DNA from: Pseudogracilibacillus sp037071985 | GTDB taxonomy: Bacteria > Bacillota > Bacilli > Bacillales > Amphibacillaceae | Assembly (NCBI RefSeq): GCF_037071985.1 | Contig: NZ_JAXHDF010000011.1 | Location: forward strand, 62,001-126,000 | Direction: 5' to 3' | Length of the DNA stretch: 64,000 nucleotides | Shown here: in pieces, positions 9,174 to 17,883 of the stretch | How the letters are laid out: every line of letters starts with the position of its first letter | How positions within the stretch are numbered: the stretch's first letter is position 1 | Notes under the pieces: model-generated | What the model was told of the DNA's origin: nothing | Seen by the model: only the letters and a program-made list of their open reading frames with translations | Database searches by the model: none | Position numbers and translations under genes: made by a program

Positions 9174-9385
9174 GAAGAACTAGATCCAGTTCATCTTGGA
9201 ACTTGTTCTGTATTAGCCTGTGGGATTGCTAACCTTCATATGGAATATGCTTGTTAATCACAACTCAAATCGGAAAGATATCTACAATAAGAGCGTTTAT
9301 AAGCATTGTACCGATTCGGCTTATTACATTAAGGAGCATTTTAATCGGTGTATTAATTTTTAACTATTTTTTTGAAATACACTAA
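9174..9385 (+). pseudogene. Decayed C-terminal fragment of a membrane transporter (TRAP DctM-like)
   Basis: Two frames join with one frameshift near 9240. The first reads ELDPVHLGTCSVLACGIANLH, the second GICLLITTQIGKIS and a hydrophobic stretch ending FNYFFEIH-stop at 9383-9385. The pattern P-V-H-x-G, then a small-residue helix, then a glycine loop followed by I-x-K-I-S and a last hydrophobic helix, is how TRAP large permeases (DctM) end. There is no start and no ribosome site, so this is a remnant. Family assignment is by eye; another ion or dicarboxylate transporter is possible. The rest of the 475-base gap holds nothing I recognise. Confidence 0.4.
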
Positions 9386-9440
9386 TGCCGGATGCGTAGA
9401 ATATTGAATATGTTACACTTATTATTGGGAGGTTCAAAAG

Positions 9441-10595
9441 ATGAAATTAACAAACTTAGATACAATGGAAGATCGGTTAGAGTTACTTGAAAAAACTGCG
9501 AAAAGCTTTTCAGACAGAGCTAAAGAACATGATGAAAATGGCACTTTCCCATTTGAAAATTTTGCTGATCTAAAAAAAATAAATTATCCTGCTCTCACAA
9601 TTCCAAAAGAATATGGGGGATTAGGCATATCTTTATATGAAATGGTTAAAATGCAAGAAATTATTGCACAATATGACGGCTCAACCGCTTTATCCATCGG
9701 TTGGCATATGGGAATTACAAAACATACAGGTGAAACACATGCTTGGGATGAGTCAACATATGAAAAATTTACGAAAGATGTCATTGAAAAAGGAGCATTG
9801 ATGAACAATGCTGCTACAGAACCAGCAACTGGAAGCCCCACAAGAGGTGGTAGACCAGAAACAGTGGCGCAAGAAACAGAAGATGGATGGATAGTAAATG
9901 GCCGAAAAACGTTTACAACATTAGCACCTATCCTCGACTATATTGGTGTCAGTGCTTCGATTGAAGGGACAGATAAAGTAGGAAGCTTTTTAGTTCGGAA
10001 AAGTCTGCCTGGTGTTTCAGTCGATGAGACGTGGGATTCGATTGCAATGAAAGCAACTGGAAGTCATGATTTGATTTTAGAAAATGTGAAATTACAAAAA
10101 GAAGATTTTCTTCACTACATCACACCTGGAGATAAAGGAGCACAAGGGTGGCTGCTACATATTCCGGCGTGTTATTTAGGGATTGCAAAAGCAGCTCAAA
10201 AATATGCAATTGAATTTGCGCTATCTTATTCACCAAGTAGTATTCAAGGAACTATTTCTGACATCCCAGCTGTAAAGCAGAAGATTGGTGAAATGGAGTT
10301 ACGCGTACTTGAAGCAAGCACATTTCTATATTCTGTTGCAAAAAAATGGGATGAGAGCAATGAAGACACTCGAAATGGGATGAAAGAAGAGCTTGCTGCA
10401 GCCAAATTATTGGTCGTAAACAAAGCTTTAGAAATTGTTGATCTTGCAATGCGAATTGTCGGAGCGCGCAGTTTATCGGCCAAATGTCCGTTACAACGTT
10501 ATTATCGAGATGTACGTGCCGGTCTTCATAATCCGCCAATGGATGATATGACAATTATGGCACTTGCAGGAAAATCAATATCAAAATACGCTTGA
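9441..10595 (+). CDS. Acyl-CoA dehydrogenase family protein (YdbM-like)
   Basis: FAD-dependent dehydrogenase of 384 residues with the three-domain acyl-CoA dehydrogenase layout: helical N-terminal part with PKEYGGLGIS near residue 55, a middle beta domain with TEPATGSPTRGG and NGRKTFTTLAP, and a C-terminal helical domain ending R-x-x-G-A-R-S-L-x and YYRDVRAGLHNPPMDD. GGGAGG lies 8 bases before ATG. It resembles Bacillus subtilis YdbM, which as I recall belongs to the CymR cysteine regulon; the sulfur genes that follow fit that. The substrate is not known. It is 64 bases upstream of an MtnE-like aminotransferase and probably co-transcribed with it. Confidence 0.85.
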   Translation: MKLTNLDTMEDRLELLEKTAKSFSDRAKEHDENGTFPFENFADLKKINYPALTIPKEYGGLGISLYEMVKMQEIIAQYDGSTALSIGWHMGITKHTGETHAWDESTYEKFTKDVIEKGALMNNAATEPATGSPTRGGRPETVAQETEDGWIVNGRKTFTTLAPILDYIGVSASIEGTDKVGSFLVRKSLPGVSVDETWDSIAMKATGSHDLILENVKLQKEDFLHYITPGDKGAQGWLLHIPACYLGIAKAAQKYAIEFALSYSPSSIQGTISDIPAVKQKIGEMELRVLEASTFLYSVAKKWDESNEDTRNGMKEELAAAKLLVVNKALEIVDLAMRIVGARSLSAKCPLQRYYRDVRAGLHNPPMDDMTIMALAGKSISKYA

Positions 10596-10659
10596 CATTG
10601 CTCGTGATTAAGGTAATTTTAAATATAAGAAGATGTATTAGATAATAAGGAGGGCTTAT

Positions 10660-11838
10660 ATGCAAGTGTTTGAGCAGTCTGATGCAATTCAGCGACTTCC
10701 CGATCAATTTTTTGCAAAGCTTGGAAAAAGGGTACGTGAATTGGTAGATGAGGGGCATGATGTCATCAATTTAGGGCAGGGGAATCCCGATCTTCCAACG
10801 CCTAATCATATCGTGAAAGTATTACAAAAGGCAGCGGAAAATCCGATTAACCATAAATATTCTCCGTTTCAAGGGTTTCCGTATTTTCGACAAGCAGTAG
10901 CTGACTTTTACAAAAAGGAATACGACGTTGATCTAGATCCTGATGAAGAAGTTGCGCTCATGTTTGGCTCAAAAATAGGTTTGTTTGAATTGAGTCAATG
11001 TTTACTAAACCCTGGAGATACGGCGCTATTACCGGATCCTGGCTATCCTGATTATTTATCAGGAGTTGCATTAGCAAATGCTAAACATGAATTTATGCCG
11101 CTTCTTGCCGAGAATGGGTTTTTACCTGACTATAACAAAATAAGTGAAGATATTTTGCAAAAGGCGAAAGTTATGTTTTTAAACTATCCGAATAACCCGA
11201 CTGCAGGAGTTGCAACTCGAGCTTTTTTTGATGAGACCGTAGAGGTTGCGAAAAAACATAATATATGTGTCGTACATGATTTTGCTTATGGGGCCATTGG
11301 ATTTGATAGTGTCAAACAGCCAAGTTTTTTAAGTTCTGAAGGAGCAAAAGATATTGGAATTGAAATGTATACATTATCGAAAACGTACAATATGGCAGGA
11401 TGGCGTGTCGCATTTGCCGTCGGTAACTCGTCTGTGATTAAAACGATCAACTTATTGCAAGATCATTTGTTTACGAGTTTATTCGGAGCGATCCAAGAAG
11501 CCGCCACTGCAGCCATTTCGGGAGACCTTTCTTTCGTAAGTGAATTGGTCGATATTTATGAGCGGAGACGAAATGTATTAGTTGAAAGCTTACATAAGAT
11601 CGGCTGGGAGGTTGAGGCTCCTAAAGGGACATTTTTCTCATGGTTTAAAGTACCTGATGGATACACATCGGATGAGTTTGCCGAATTATTATTAGAAAAA
11701 GCCCATGTCGTGGTCGCTTCTGGAAATGGTTTTGGAACATTAGGTGAAGGTTATGTTCGAATTGGCTTACTTGATACAGAAGATCGTTTACGTGAAGCAG
11801 TTGAACGAATTGGAGCGCTTGGGATTTTTAGGAAGTGA
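10660..11838 (+). CDS. mtnE: PLP-dependent aminotransferase, MtnE-like
   Basis: Fold-type I aminotransferase of 392 residues. It shows the class I/II signatures DVINLGQGNPDLPTP near residue 33, DPGYPDYLSGV, NYPNNPTAGV and the PLP lysine in YTLSKTYNMAGWR. The N-terminal pattern (FEQS...LPDQFFAKL..RV...GHDVINLGQGNPD) is close to MtnE/YkrV, which transaminates the keto acid of methionine in the salvage pathway. AAGGAGGG precedes the ATG by 7 bases. It lies between a YdbM-like dehydrogenase and the SAM riboswitch-metNPQ unit, which supports a sulfur role. The substrate is inferred; the class is sure. Confidence 0.75.
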   Translation: MQVFEQSDAIQRLPDQFFAKLGKRVRELVDEGHDVINLGQGNPDLPTPNHIVKVLQKAAENPINHKYSPFQGFPYFRQAVADFYKKEYDVDLDPDEEVALMFGSKIGLFELSQCLLNPGDTALLPDPGYPDYLSGVALANAKHEFMPLLAENGFLPDYNKISEDILQKAKVMFLNYPNNPTAGVATRAFFDETVEVAKKHNICVVHDFAYGAIGFDSVKQPSFLSSEGAKDIGIEMYTLSKTYNMAGWRVAFAVGNSSVIKTINLLQDHLFTSLFGAIQEAATAAISGDLSFVSELVDIYERRRNVLVESLHKIGWEVEAPKGTFFSWFKVPDGYTSDEFAELLLEKAHVVVASGNGFGTLGEGYVRIGLLDTEDRLREAVERIGALGIFRK

Positions 11839-11846
11839 CTAATCGT

Positions 11847-11875
11847 TTGACAAAATACGATAAGGTTAGTAACAT
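11847..11875 (+). promoter_or_regulatory. Putative promoter of the metNPQ leader
   Basis: TTGACA at 11847-11852, a 17-base spacer and TAACAT at 11870-11875, placed 25 bases before the SAM aptamer. The -35 is perfect; the -10 matches at 5 of 6. Confidence 0.6.
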
Positions 11876-11899
11876 AAATATTATTAAATTAAATGAAAC

Positions 11900-12012
11900 T
11901 TATCAAGAGTGATGGAGGGTTCAGGCCCAATGATATCACAGCAACCTTCCTATTTGGTTAGGAGTTGGTGCTAATTCCTGCAGAATGATTGCTTGCATTC
12001 TGAGAGATAAGG
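11900..12012 (+). ncRNA. SAM-I riboswitch (S box) aptamer
   Basis: The conserved S-box core is visible in order: CTTATCAAGAG opening the P1 stem, GGAGGG, GGCCCAATGA, CAGCAACC, GGTGCTAATTCCTGCAGA, and GAGAGATAAGG closing P1 (CTTATC pairs with GATAAG). A terminator follows 17 bases later. In this class SAM binding favours termination, so the metNPQ transporter is switched off when SAM is plentiful. Confidence 0.95.
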
Positions 12013-12028
12013 GTAGCTAATAAAATGA

Positions 12029-12060
12029 ACCCCTCTTTCGAATGGAAAGAGGGTTTTTTA
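12029..12060 (+). terminator. Riboswitch expression-platform terminator
   Basis: CCCTCTTTC (12032-12040), loop GAATG, GAAAGAGGG (12046-12054), then six T. It follows the SAM aptamer and lies 165 bases before metN, the usual arrangement for S-box attenuation. Confidence 0.92.
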
Positions 12061-12224
12061 ATGATTTCATAAAAGGTAAAACTATAATTCTTATTTATAG
12101 TGAACAGGTTAGTAAGCAAGATGTTGTTAAAAAGCGTGGAAAAAGCCAGGGCGAAAAATGAATCGTTTCGCAAGCATAACTAGTACTTTAATAGTCTAAG
12201 GTGTTTCAGCTAGGGGGAAATAGA

Positions 12225-13244
12225 ATGATCAAGCTTGAACATATAGAAAAAATTTATCCATCGAAAAAAGGGAACGTCATTGGTGTGGATAATGTTTCCT
12301 TGCATATAAAATCAGGGGAAATATATGGGATTGTTGGATATAGTGGTGCCGGGAAAAGTACATTGCTCCGTTGTATCAATTTATTAGAACGTCCAACGAA
12401 TGGAGAAATCTTTATCGACGGAGTGAATTTAACGTTATTATCCATAAAAGAATTGCGAAAAGCACGTCAATCTATTGGAATGATTTTTCAAGGATTTCAC
12501 CTCGTTTCATCTAAGACTGCTGCTGAAAATATCGCATTTTCATTAAAAGTAGCCGGAATACCTCCTGAAGAGAGAAATATGCGCGTTCAAGAGTTACTTG
12601 AATTGGTCGGTCTTGCTGATAAAGCAGATCATTATCCGGCACAATTAAGTGGAGGACAGAAACAACGAGTGAGTATTGCACGGGCACTTGCAAACAATCC
12701 GAAAGTATTACTGTCTGATGAAGCAACCTCTGCACTTGACCCAAGCACAACAAAGTCTATATTACATTTATTAAAGAAAATTAACGAAGAGCTTGGAATT
12801 ACAATTGTATTGATTACACATGAAATGGAAGTCGTTAAAGAAATTTGTCATCGTTGTGCCGTTATGCAAAATGGAAAAGTGATTGAAGAAGGAAAAACAT
12901 ATGATGTATTTGCCAGTCCGCAAAATGAATTGACGAAGAACTTTATTGAAACAGTACTTCAGTTTACGATTCCGGCAGAGTTACAAGCAGCCTGTACAGG
13001 GACAATTATAAAATTGCAGTTCGAGGGAACGATTGCAAACGAAGCAGTAGTTTCTGATATGTTACAAGCATATCCAGTAAGCGGAAATATTTTGCATGGC
13101 AAAGTCGAATATATTAGAGAAGAGCCGCTTGGAATCTTTATTATGGAACTAAAAGGAAAATCGGAAGATGTTAAACAGGCAATACATTATTTAGAAAAAC
13201 GGATGAAACAAGTCGAGGTGATTCAGCATGGAAACATTCATTGA
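12225..13244 (+). CDS. metN: Methionine ABC transporter ATP-binding protein
   Basis: ATPase of the methionine importer. The 339-residue protein has Walker A GYSGAGKST near residue 38, the LSGGQKQR signature, Walker B LLSDEATSALDP, and an extra C-terminal NIL domain (about 255-339) typical of MetN and used for methionine feedback. The ATG at 12225 follows AGGGGGAAATAGA; longer upstream starts lack a ribosome site. It overlaps metP by 17 bases. Controlled by the SAM riboswitch upstream. Confidence 0.95.
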   Translation: MIKLEHIEKIYPSKKGNVIGVDNVSLHIKSGEIYGIVGYSGAGKSTLLRCINLLERPTNGEIFIDGVNLTLLSIKELRKARQSIGMIFQGFHLVSSKTAAENIAFSLKVAGIPPEERNMRVQELLELVGLADKADHYPAQLSGGQKQRVSIARALANNPKVLLSDEATSALDPSTTKSILHLLKKINEELGITIVLITHEMEVVKEICHRCAVMQNGKVIEEGKTYDVFASPQNELTKNFIETVLQFTIPAELQAACTGTIIKLQFEGTIANEAVVSDMLQAYPVSGNILHGKVEYIREEPLGIFIMELKGKSEDVKQAIHYLEKRMKQVEVIQHGNIH

Positions 13245-13887
13245 ATTATTACCTGAACTGAATAAAGCATTTTTCGAAACCTTATACATGGTCGGGATTG
13301 CTGTTTTAGTAGCTATTGTAATCGGTATGCCACTTGGAATTGTTCTCTATGCAACGGACAATGGACTCATATTGGAAAACCGTTTCATTAAAATTGTAGC
13401 TGGACTTGTAACAAATCTCGTTCGTTCGATTCCTTTCATTATCTTACTCGTCTTTTTATTGCCATTTACGAACTTTTTACTTGGTACGCAAATTGGTCCG
13501 ACGGCTGCAGCGGTTCCTTTATCTGTAGCAGCAATACCGTTTTTTGCTAGAATTGTAGAATCTTCAGCTCGGGAGATCGATCGGGGCGTTATAGAAGCAG
13601 CTGTTTCTGTTGGAGCGACACCTTGGACAATTATTAAGGACATTATTTTGCCAGAAGCAAAACCAGGAATTATTAGTGGACTTACGATTACGATTATAAG
13701 TTTAGTAGGATATTCTGCAATGGCAGGAACCGTTGGAGGAGGTGGGATTGGAGATTTAGCAATTCGATATGGCTATTATCGATACGATAACACCGTAATG
13801 TATACAACAGTAGTTATTTTAATTGTTTTAGTACAAGTAATTCAGTTTACTGGTGACCTAATCGCTAAGAAAGTGAATAAACGATAG
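13228..13887 (+). CDS. metP: Methionine ABC transporter permease
   Basis: Inner-membrane permease of 219 residues with five predicted hydrophobic helices and the binding-protein-dependent transport EAA-type loop near residue 125 (EIDRGVIEAAVSVGATPWTI). It has the METNI-type ending with VQVIQFTGDLIAKKVNKR. The ribosome site GAGGTG lies inside the end of metN and the two frames overlap by 17 bases, so translation is probably coupled. The homologue in Escherichia coli is called MetI. Confidence 0.93.
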   Translation: METFIELLPELNKAFFETLYMVGIAVLVAIVIGMPLGIVLYATDNGLILENRFIKIVAGLVTNLVRSIPFIILLVFLLPFTNFLLGTQIGPTAAAVPLSVAAIPFFARIVESSAREIDRGVIEAAVSVGATPWTIIKDIILPEAKPGIISGLTITIISLVGYSAMAGTVGGGGIGDLAIRYGYYRYDNTVMYTTVVILIVLVQVIQFTGDLIAKKVNKR

Positions 13888-13919
13888 TTAATTATAAGAT
13901 AGATAGGGAGATAACAACC

Positions 13920-14762
13920 ATGAAAAAATTAAGCATACTTTTACTTACTGCATGTATCGTACTCATTCTTGCGGCATGTGGGGGAAATGACAAAAAAGAA
14001 GATGAAAATTCAGTAGACCAATCTGATACAAAAGATAAAATTACGTTTGGAGCAACAACAGGACCTTACAGTGATATGGTAAATAAAGCGATTAAGCCAC
14101 TGTTAGAGGAAAAAGGCTATAAAGTGGAAAACATTGAGTTCAGTGATTATATCCAGCCAAATAATGCTCTCGACAATGGAGATATTGACGCAAACTTATT
14201 CCAGCATAAAATTTATTATGAAGCTTTTGCAGAAGAAAACAATATGGATTTATCCGAATTAATCGTTGTTCCTACCGCACCAATGGGCTTGTATTCAAAT
14301 AAATATGATTCAATAGATGAGATTGAAGATAACAGTACAATAACTATTGCGAATGATCCAACGAACTTAGCAAGAACGTTAGTGATGTTACAAGATGAAG
14401 GATTAATCAAAATTTCGGATGATGTGGATCCATTAACAGCATCTGTTAAAGATATTGAGGAAAATTATAAAAATTTAAAATTTCATGAAATTGAAGCAGG
14501 GCAGTTACCACGTACTGTTGATAGTGAAGACTTAGCATCTGTTCCGGGGAACTTCGCGCTTGCTGCTGATTTTGATTTACTTGATGCCCTCGCGCTTGAA
14601 GAAATGCCGGATGATTACCGTAATCGTGTTGTTGTAAACACAAAAGACATAGATGCTTCTTGGGCGCAAGATATTAAAGAAGTCATCGAATCACCTGAAT
14701 TTGAAAAAATTATGGATGAGGAGTTCCAAGGGTTCGGAAAACCGGAATGGATGAAAAAGTAA
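13920..14762 (+). CDS. metQ: Methionine-binding lipoprotein, NlpA family
   Basis: Substrate-binding protein of 280 residues. A signal peptide ends in the lipobox LAAC (Cys20), followed by an acidic, low-complexity linker and the NlpA domain. Recognisable parts are ITFGATTGPYSDM, the Q-P-N-x-A-L-D-N-G-D-I-D-A-N-x-F-Q-H segment, and a late N-P-x-x-W-like end. It is the third gene of the met transporter operon, 32 bases after metP with a GGGAG ribosome site, and a terminator follows at 14885. Methionine or a derivative is the likely ligand, from gene order and the riboswitch. Confidence 0.93.
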   Translation: MKKLSILLLTACIVLILAACGGNDKKEDENSVDQSDTKDKITFGATTGPYSDMVNKAIKPLLEEKGYKVENIEFSDYIQPNNALDNGDIDANLFQHKIYYEAFAEENNMDLSELIVVPTAPMGLYSNKYDSIDEIEDNSTITIANDPTNLARTLVMLQDEGLIKISDDVDPLTASVKDIEENYKNLKFHEIEAGQLPRTVDSEDLASVPGNFALAADFDLLDALALEEMPDDYRNRVVVNTKDIDASWAQDIKEVIESPEFEKIMDEEFQGFGKPEWMKK

Positions 14763-14884
14763 GCACATTGTAGGCTGTACGGTGCAGTTAGGGTTTGATA
14801 GAATCAAAGATTCATTCTGAAGTTCAAATTAGTAGAGGAATAAAAATTTTTGAGACATCTAAAACTCAACAATATTTATATTTA

Positions 14885-14913
14885 AAACAACGGTTAGTAG
14901 CCGTTGTTTTTTT
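14885..14913 (+). terminator. Terminator of metNPQ
   Basis: AAACAACGG (14885-14893), loop TTAGTAG, CCGTTGTTT (14901-14909) and a T-run to 14913. It ends the met operon 122 bases after metQ. Confidence 0.9.
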
Positions 14914-15318
14914 GCTACTATTTATACAAATTAGAAAGGTATAAAGATCATTCCACCCTTGAATTGTGATTTCAGATACTTTTTTGTAACAAATATTGTT
15001 AAAATTTTTGTGTCTTAAAATATTGTAGAATTAGTGGTTATTTTTACTGGAATTTATTATGTAAACATCATTACAATAATGAGAAATATGGTAGTATATA
15101 AATTACTAAAGATTGTTATTATGGTTTATTTAACAACTTGGCCGGAACGCTGTAATAAATAAGTTTATGACATACTTGTTATTAATAAAGAATGCATAGA
15201 CAGGGATATACATCTTAGTTCCGCTATCGTAGATGGAAAAGGATAAAGCACGTTTTGTCTAATTAAAATTTAAAGCAGAGAATCTGGAGAGTACGTTTTT
15301 ATGCGGGAGGGAAAACCA
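14914..15318. other. Gene-free AT-rich gap
   Basis: About 400 very AT-rich bases between the met operon terminator and the next regulator gene. I see no open reading frame with a ribosome site on either strand, no hairpin with a T-run and no riboswitch core. It must hold the promoter of the winged-helix regulator that follows, but no -35/-10 pair is clear enough to report. Confidence 0.6.
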
Positions 15319-16440
15319 ATGAAATTTTCACAGGAGGATTATACTGTAACTTTAGAAGGTACGGAAGTTACGTTATTAAGAAAGGAATTTCTCTTGTTAA
15401 AATTTTTATATAAAAATAATGGAAGAACATTTTCTAGAGATGAATTGCTGGATGCTGTTTGGCCATTTGAGGAGCCGACGGATCGCACGGTAGACGATCA
15501 TATTTACCGGCTCAGAAAAAAATTATTCCCTTTCCGTAACATATTATCGATTAAAACTGTGAAAGGTTTAGGTTATTCTTTAAAAATTGAAGATCAAACG
15601 AATACGTTATCGATACCAGTTCCAGAGGAGATATCTCGACAGGCAAACCAATTATTTGATACGTATTATAAATATGGACATGGGAAGGCAATAAAAGAAT
15701 TAGTGACAAATAGAGCATTGGGTTTTCCGATTGACGAGAAGCAAGAAACAGTACTTTTATGGCTGCAAAGTGATTTTGAATCATTGTTGAAAAAGTTGAG
15801 TTTAACGGAGAATATCTTCGTTCCTTTACTGCTTTATGGGTTTGTGGAAAGTGATACGAAGAAAGTAATAGACGTGCATAAGGATATTCTTCAAAAGAAT
15901 ATTTTAGTTGAGAATGAACGCATGGATATTAGTTGTTGCAGCTTGCCGATATGGTATATGAAAATAAATAAACCGGACATTTCCATGCAGCTTGTACAAA
16001 AAGAATTTCATGCTATAAAAACCAGTGACCATGGATTCATTCCACTTTTACATATTATGAAAACTGTCATTCTATTTTACTCTCAGAAAATGGGAGAAGT
16101 AGAAAAAGGACTCGACACAGTAGAAACAGTGCTTATACGTTTTCCGTTTTTAAGAGAAAAAGGCGCCCTAAAGGTAATACAGGGTTTATTTCTAATAGCG
16201 GAGGGAGAGCATCAAGAAGGAGAAGACACCATCATTGCAGGAATTCAGATTATTCACCAATCAGGTCACCGCTATTATTTCCTAGTAATATATCAAATAC
16301 TGGATTTATTACTTCCTAAGGTAAATGCAAATAAAAAACTTATTAATCATTATAAAAAGGAAGCGAGCAACTATTTTAGGAATTCGAAGCTGCACAAGTT
16401 AAAATCAGAGATTGAAAAACAAGTTCATTCCTATCTCTGA
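15319..16440 (+). CDS. Transcriptional regulator with OmpR-type winged helix and helical sensor part
   Basis: Residues 1-95 form an OmpR/PhoB-type winged helix (LLRKEFLLLKFLYKNNGRTF, SRDELLDAVWP, RTVDDHIYRLRKKL, VKGLGYSL). There is no receiver domain in front, so it is not a normal response regulator. The remaining 270 residues are predicted helical and could be TPR-like repeats, as in SARP or BTAD-type regulators; I do not recognise the ligand. ATG 15319 has GGGAGG 8 bases before it; an ATG 18 bases earlier lacks a site. It lies 49 bases before an MFS exporter gene on the same strand and probably controls it. Confidence 0.75.
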   Translation: MKFSQEDYTVTLEGTEVTLLRKEFLLLKFLYKNNGRTFSRDELLDAVWPFEEPTDRTVDDHIYRLRKKLFPFRNILSIKTVKGLGYSLKIEDQTNTLSIPVPEEISRQANQLFDTYYKYGHGKAIKELVTNRALGFPIDEKQETVLLWLQSDFESLLKKLSLTENIFVPLLLYGFVESDTKKVIDVHKDILQKNILVENERMDISCCSLPIWYMKINKPDISMQLVQKEFHAIKTSDHGFIPLLHIMKTVILFYSQKMGEVEKGLDTVETVLIRFPFLREKGALKVIQGLFLIAEGEHQEGEDTIIAGIQIIHQSGHRYYFLVIYQILDLLLPKVNANKKLINHYKKEASNYFRNSKLHKLKSEIEKQVHSYL

Positions 16441-16489
16441 TATTCCTCTGACATTCATCACTTATTCTAATTCTTAGGAAGGTGATGAA

Positions 16490-17782
16490 ATGGAAAAGCA
16501 AGTAGCTGAAAAAGTTTTTCTTTGGAAAAACCGTACGTATCTTATGATATTTAGTTCCTATGCGATCTCTACGTTTGGGAAGTTTTTTGATATGCTTGCA
16601 GTCATGTTAATGTTTGGTTATGTCTTACAATCAGAACCTTGGATGATTGCTCTTATTCCTGTTGTATACGCATTCCCTCATGCTTTATTTAGTCAATTTG
16701 CGGGAGTATTTATCGATAAAAATAAAAAGGTAAGAATTATGCTTTTGGCAGACTTATTGACAGCTATTTTTACCGTTATACTTATTTTTATTTCAAATCC
16801 ATGGGTGATGCTAGGTGTCATTCTTGTACGTTCTTGCTTTACAGTTGTCCATTTTCCCGCCCAGCAGGCACTCGTTAGGCAGGTTGTTCACCCGAACTTA
16901 ATCCTAAAAGCCGTAACATTAAATGGAACCGTTAATCAATTATCAAAAATTATTGGTCCTTTTCTTGGTGCATCAATTGCAGCAGTTTTTTCTCCTAAGA
17001 TGAGTTTTGTCGTTTACGCAGCAGCACTTTTGATTTCTGTATGTATACTTCTAATCATTCGCCATGTGGATACGGGTGAACCTGCCATTACTCTTGAAGG
17101 AGAAAAGGCAGAGAATGATACTTTCTGGAAAACGTGGAGGAAAGGTTGGACTATTATGCTGCGGTCAAAAGTTTTATTGCTAAGCATTTCTTTTTCTTCT
17201 GTTGCATTTTTGTCCATTCAATTAGTAGATGCACAATTCGCTGTATTAACACGAGAACTTTTTCCTAATAATCCTTCTGTTTTAGGGTGGCTGATGTCTG
17301 CAGTCGGCTTGGGAGCGGTAGGCATTATGTTGTTCATGAATCGATTAAAAAGAATAAAAAGATATGGGTGGTTTCTTGGAAGCTCAATACTTTTTATCGG
17401 TGCAGGACTTTTTTTCATGGGTATGCTATGGCATGGAGCAAGCTTTTGGTGGTTAATCGGTGCCTCGCTTGTGATAGGTGTAGGAACAGGTTTATTTAGT
17501 GTAGTCTTTAGCTATATTCTGCAGATTGAAAGCCCGGAAGGAAAGGTGGGGCAGATGTCGGGGATGTATAATTCCCTGACAGGAGTGATTTTACTGCTTG
17601 GTCCTATTGCCGGTGGGTTTCTAGTACAATTGTTTGGGGTGTTTAGTATTTTTCAGGTGATTGGAATGTTCACAATAATGATTGGAGTTACTGGTATTTT
17701 GTTGGAGAGATTATGGGGGAAAAAGGGTGAAGCGAAGGAGGTTGATGAAAAGGCTGATAAAGGAGAACGGGGTATAGTATGA
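16490..17782 (+). CDS. MFS transporter, MFS_3/EntS-like exporter
   Basis: Integral membrane protein of 430 residues with about 12 hydrophobic helices. The loop 2-3 signature appears as FAGVFIDKNKKVRIM, and a long basic loop near residues 195-215 separates the halves. The FPAQQALVRQVV segment is typical of the MFS_3 branch, which holds enterobactin and macrolide exporters. GGAAGGTGATGAA precedes the ATG. The C-terminus is short and charged. The substrate is unknown; drug or siderophore export is the family expectation. Linked to the winged-helix regulator upstream. Confidence 0.85.
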   Translation: MEKQVAEKVFLWKNRTYLMIFSSYAISTFGKFFDMLAVMLMFGYVLQSEPWMIALIPVVYAFPHALFSQFAGVFIDKNKKVRIMLLADLLTAIFTVILIFISNPWVMLGVILVRSCFTVVHFPAQQALVRQVVHPNLILKAVTLNGTVNQLSKIIGPFLGASIAAVFSPKMSFVVYAAALLISVCILLIIRHVDTGEPAITLEGEKAENDTFWKTWRKGWTIMLRSKVLLLSISFSSVAFLSIQLVDAQFAVLTRELFPNNPSVLGWLMSAVGLGAVGIMLFMNRLKRIKRYGWFLGSSILFIGAGLFFMGMLWHGASFWWLIGASLVIGVGTGLFSVVFSYILQIESPEGKVGQMSGMYNSLTGVILLLGPIAGGFLVQLFGVFSIFQVIGMFTIMIGVTGILLERLWGKKGEAKEVDEKADKGERGIV

Positions 17783-17883
17783 GTGGGGAAACCCTGGGAC
17801 ATAAGAACAGGCATTTCCCCGTCAATTTTTGTCATACAGATGTAGAAACACCAAACATGATCTTTATCAACCTTAAACGACCT

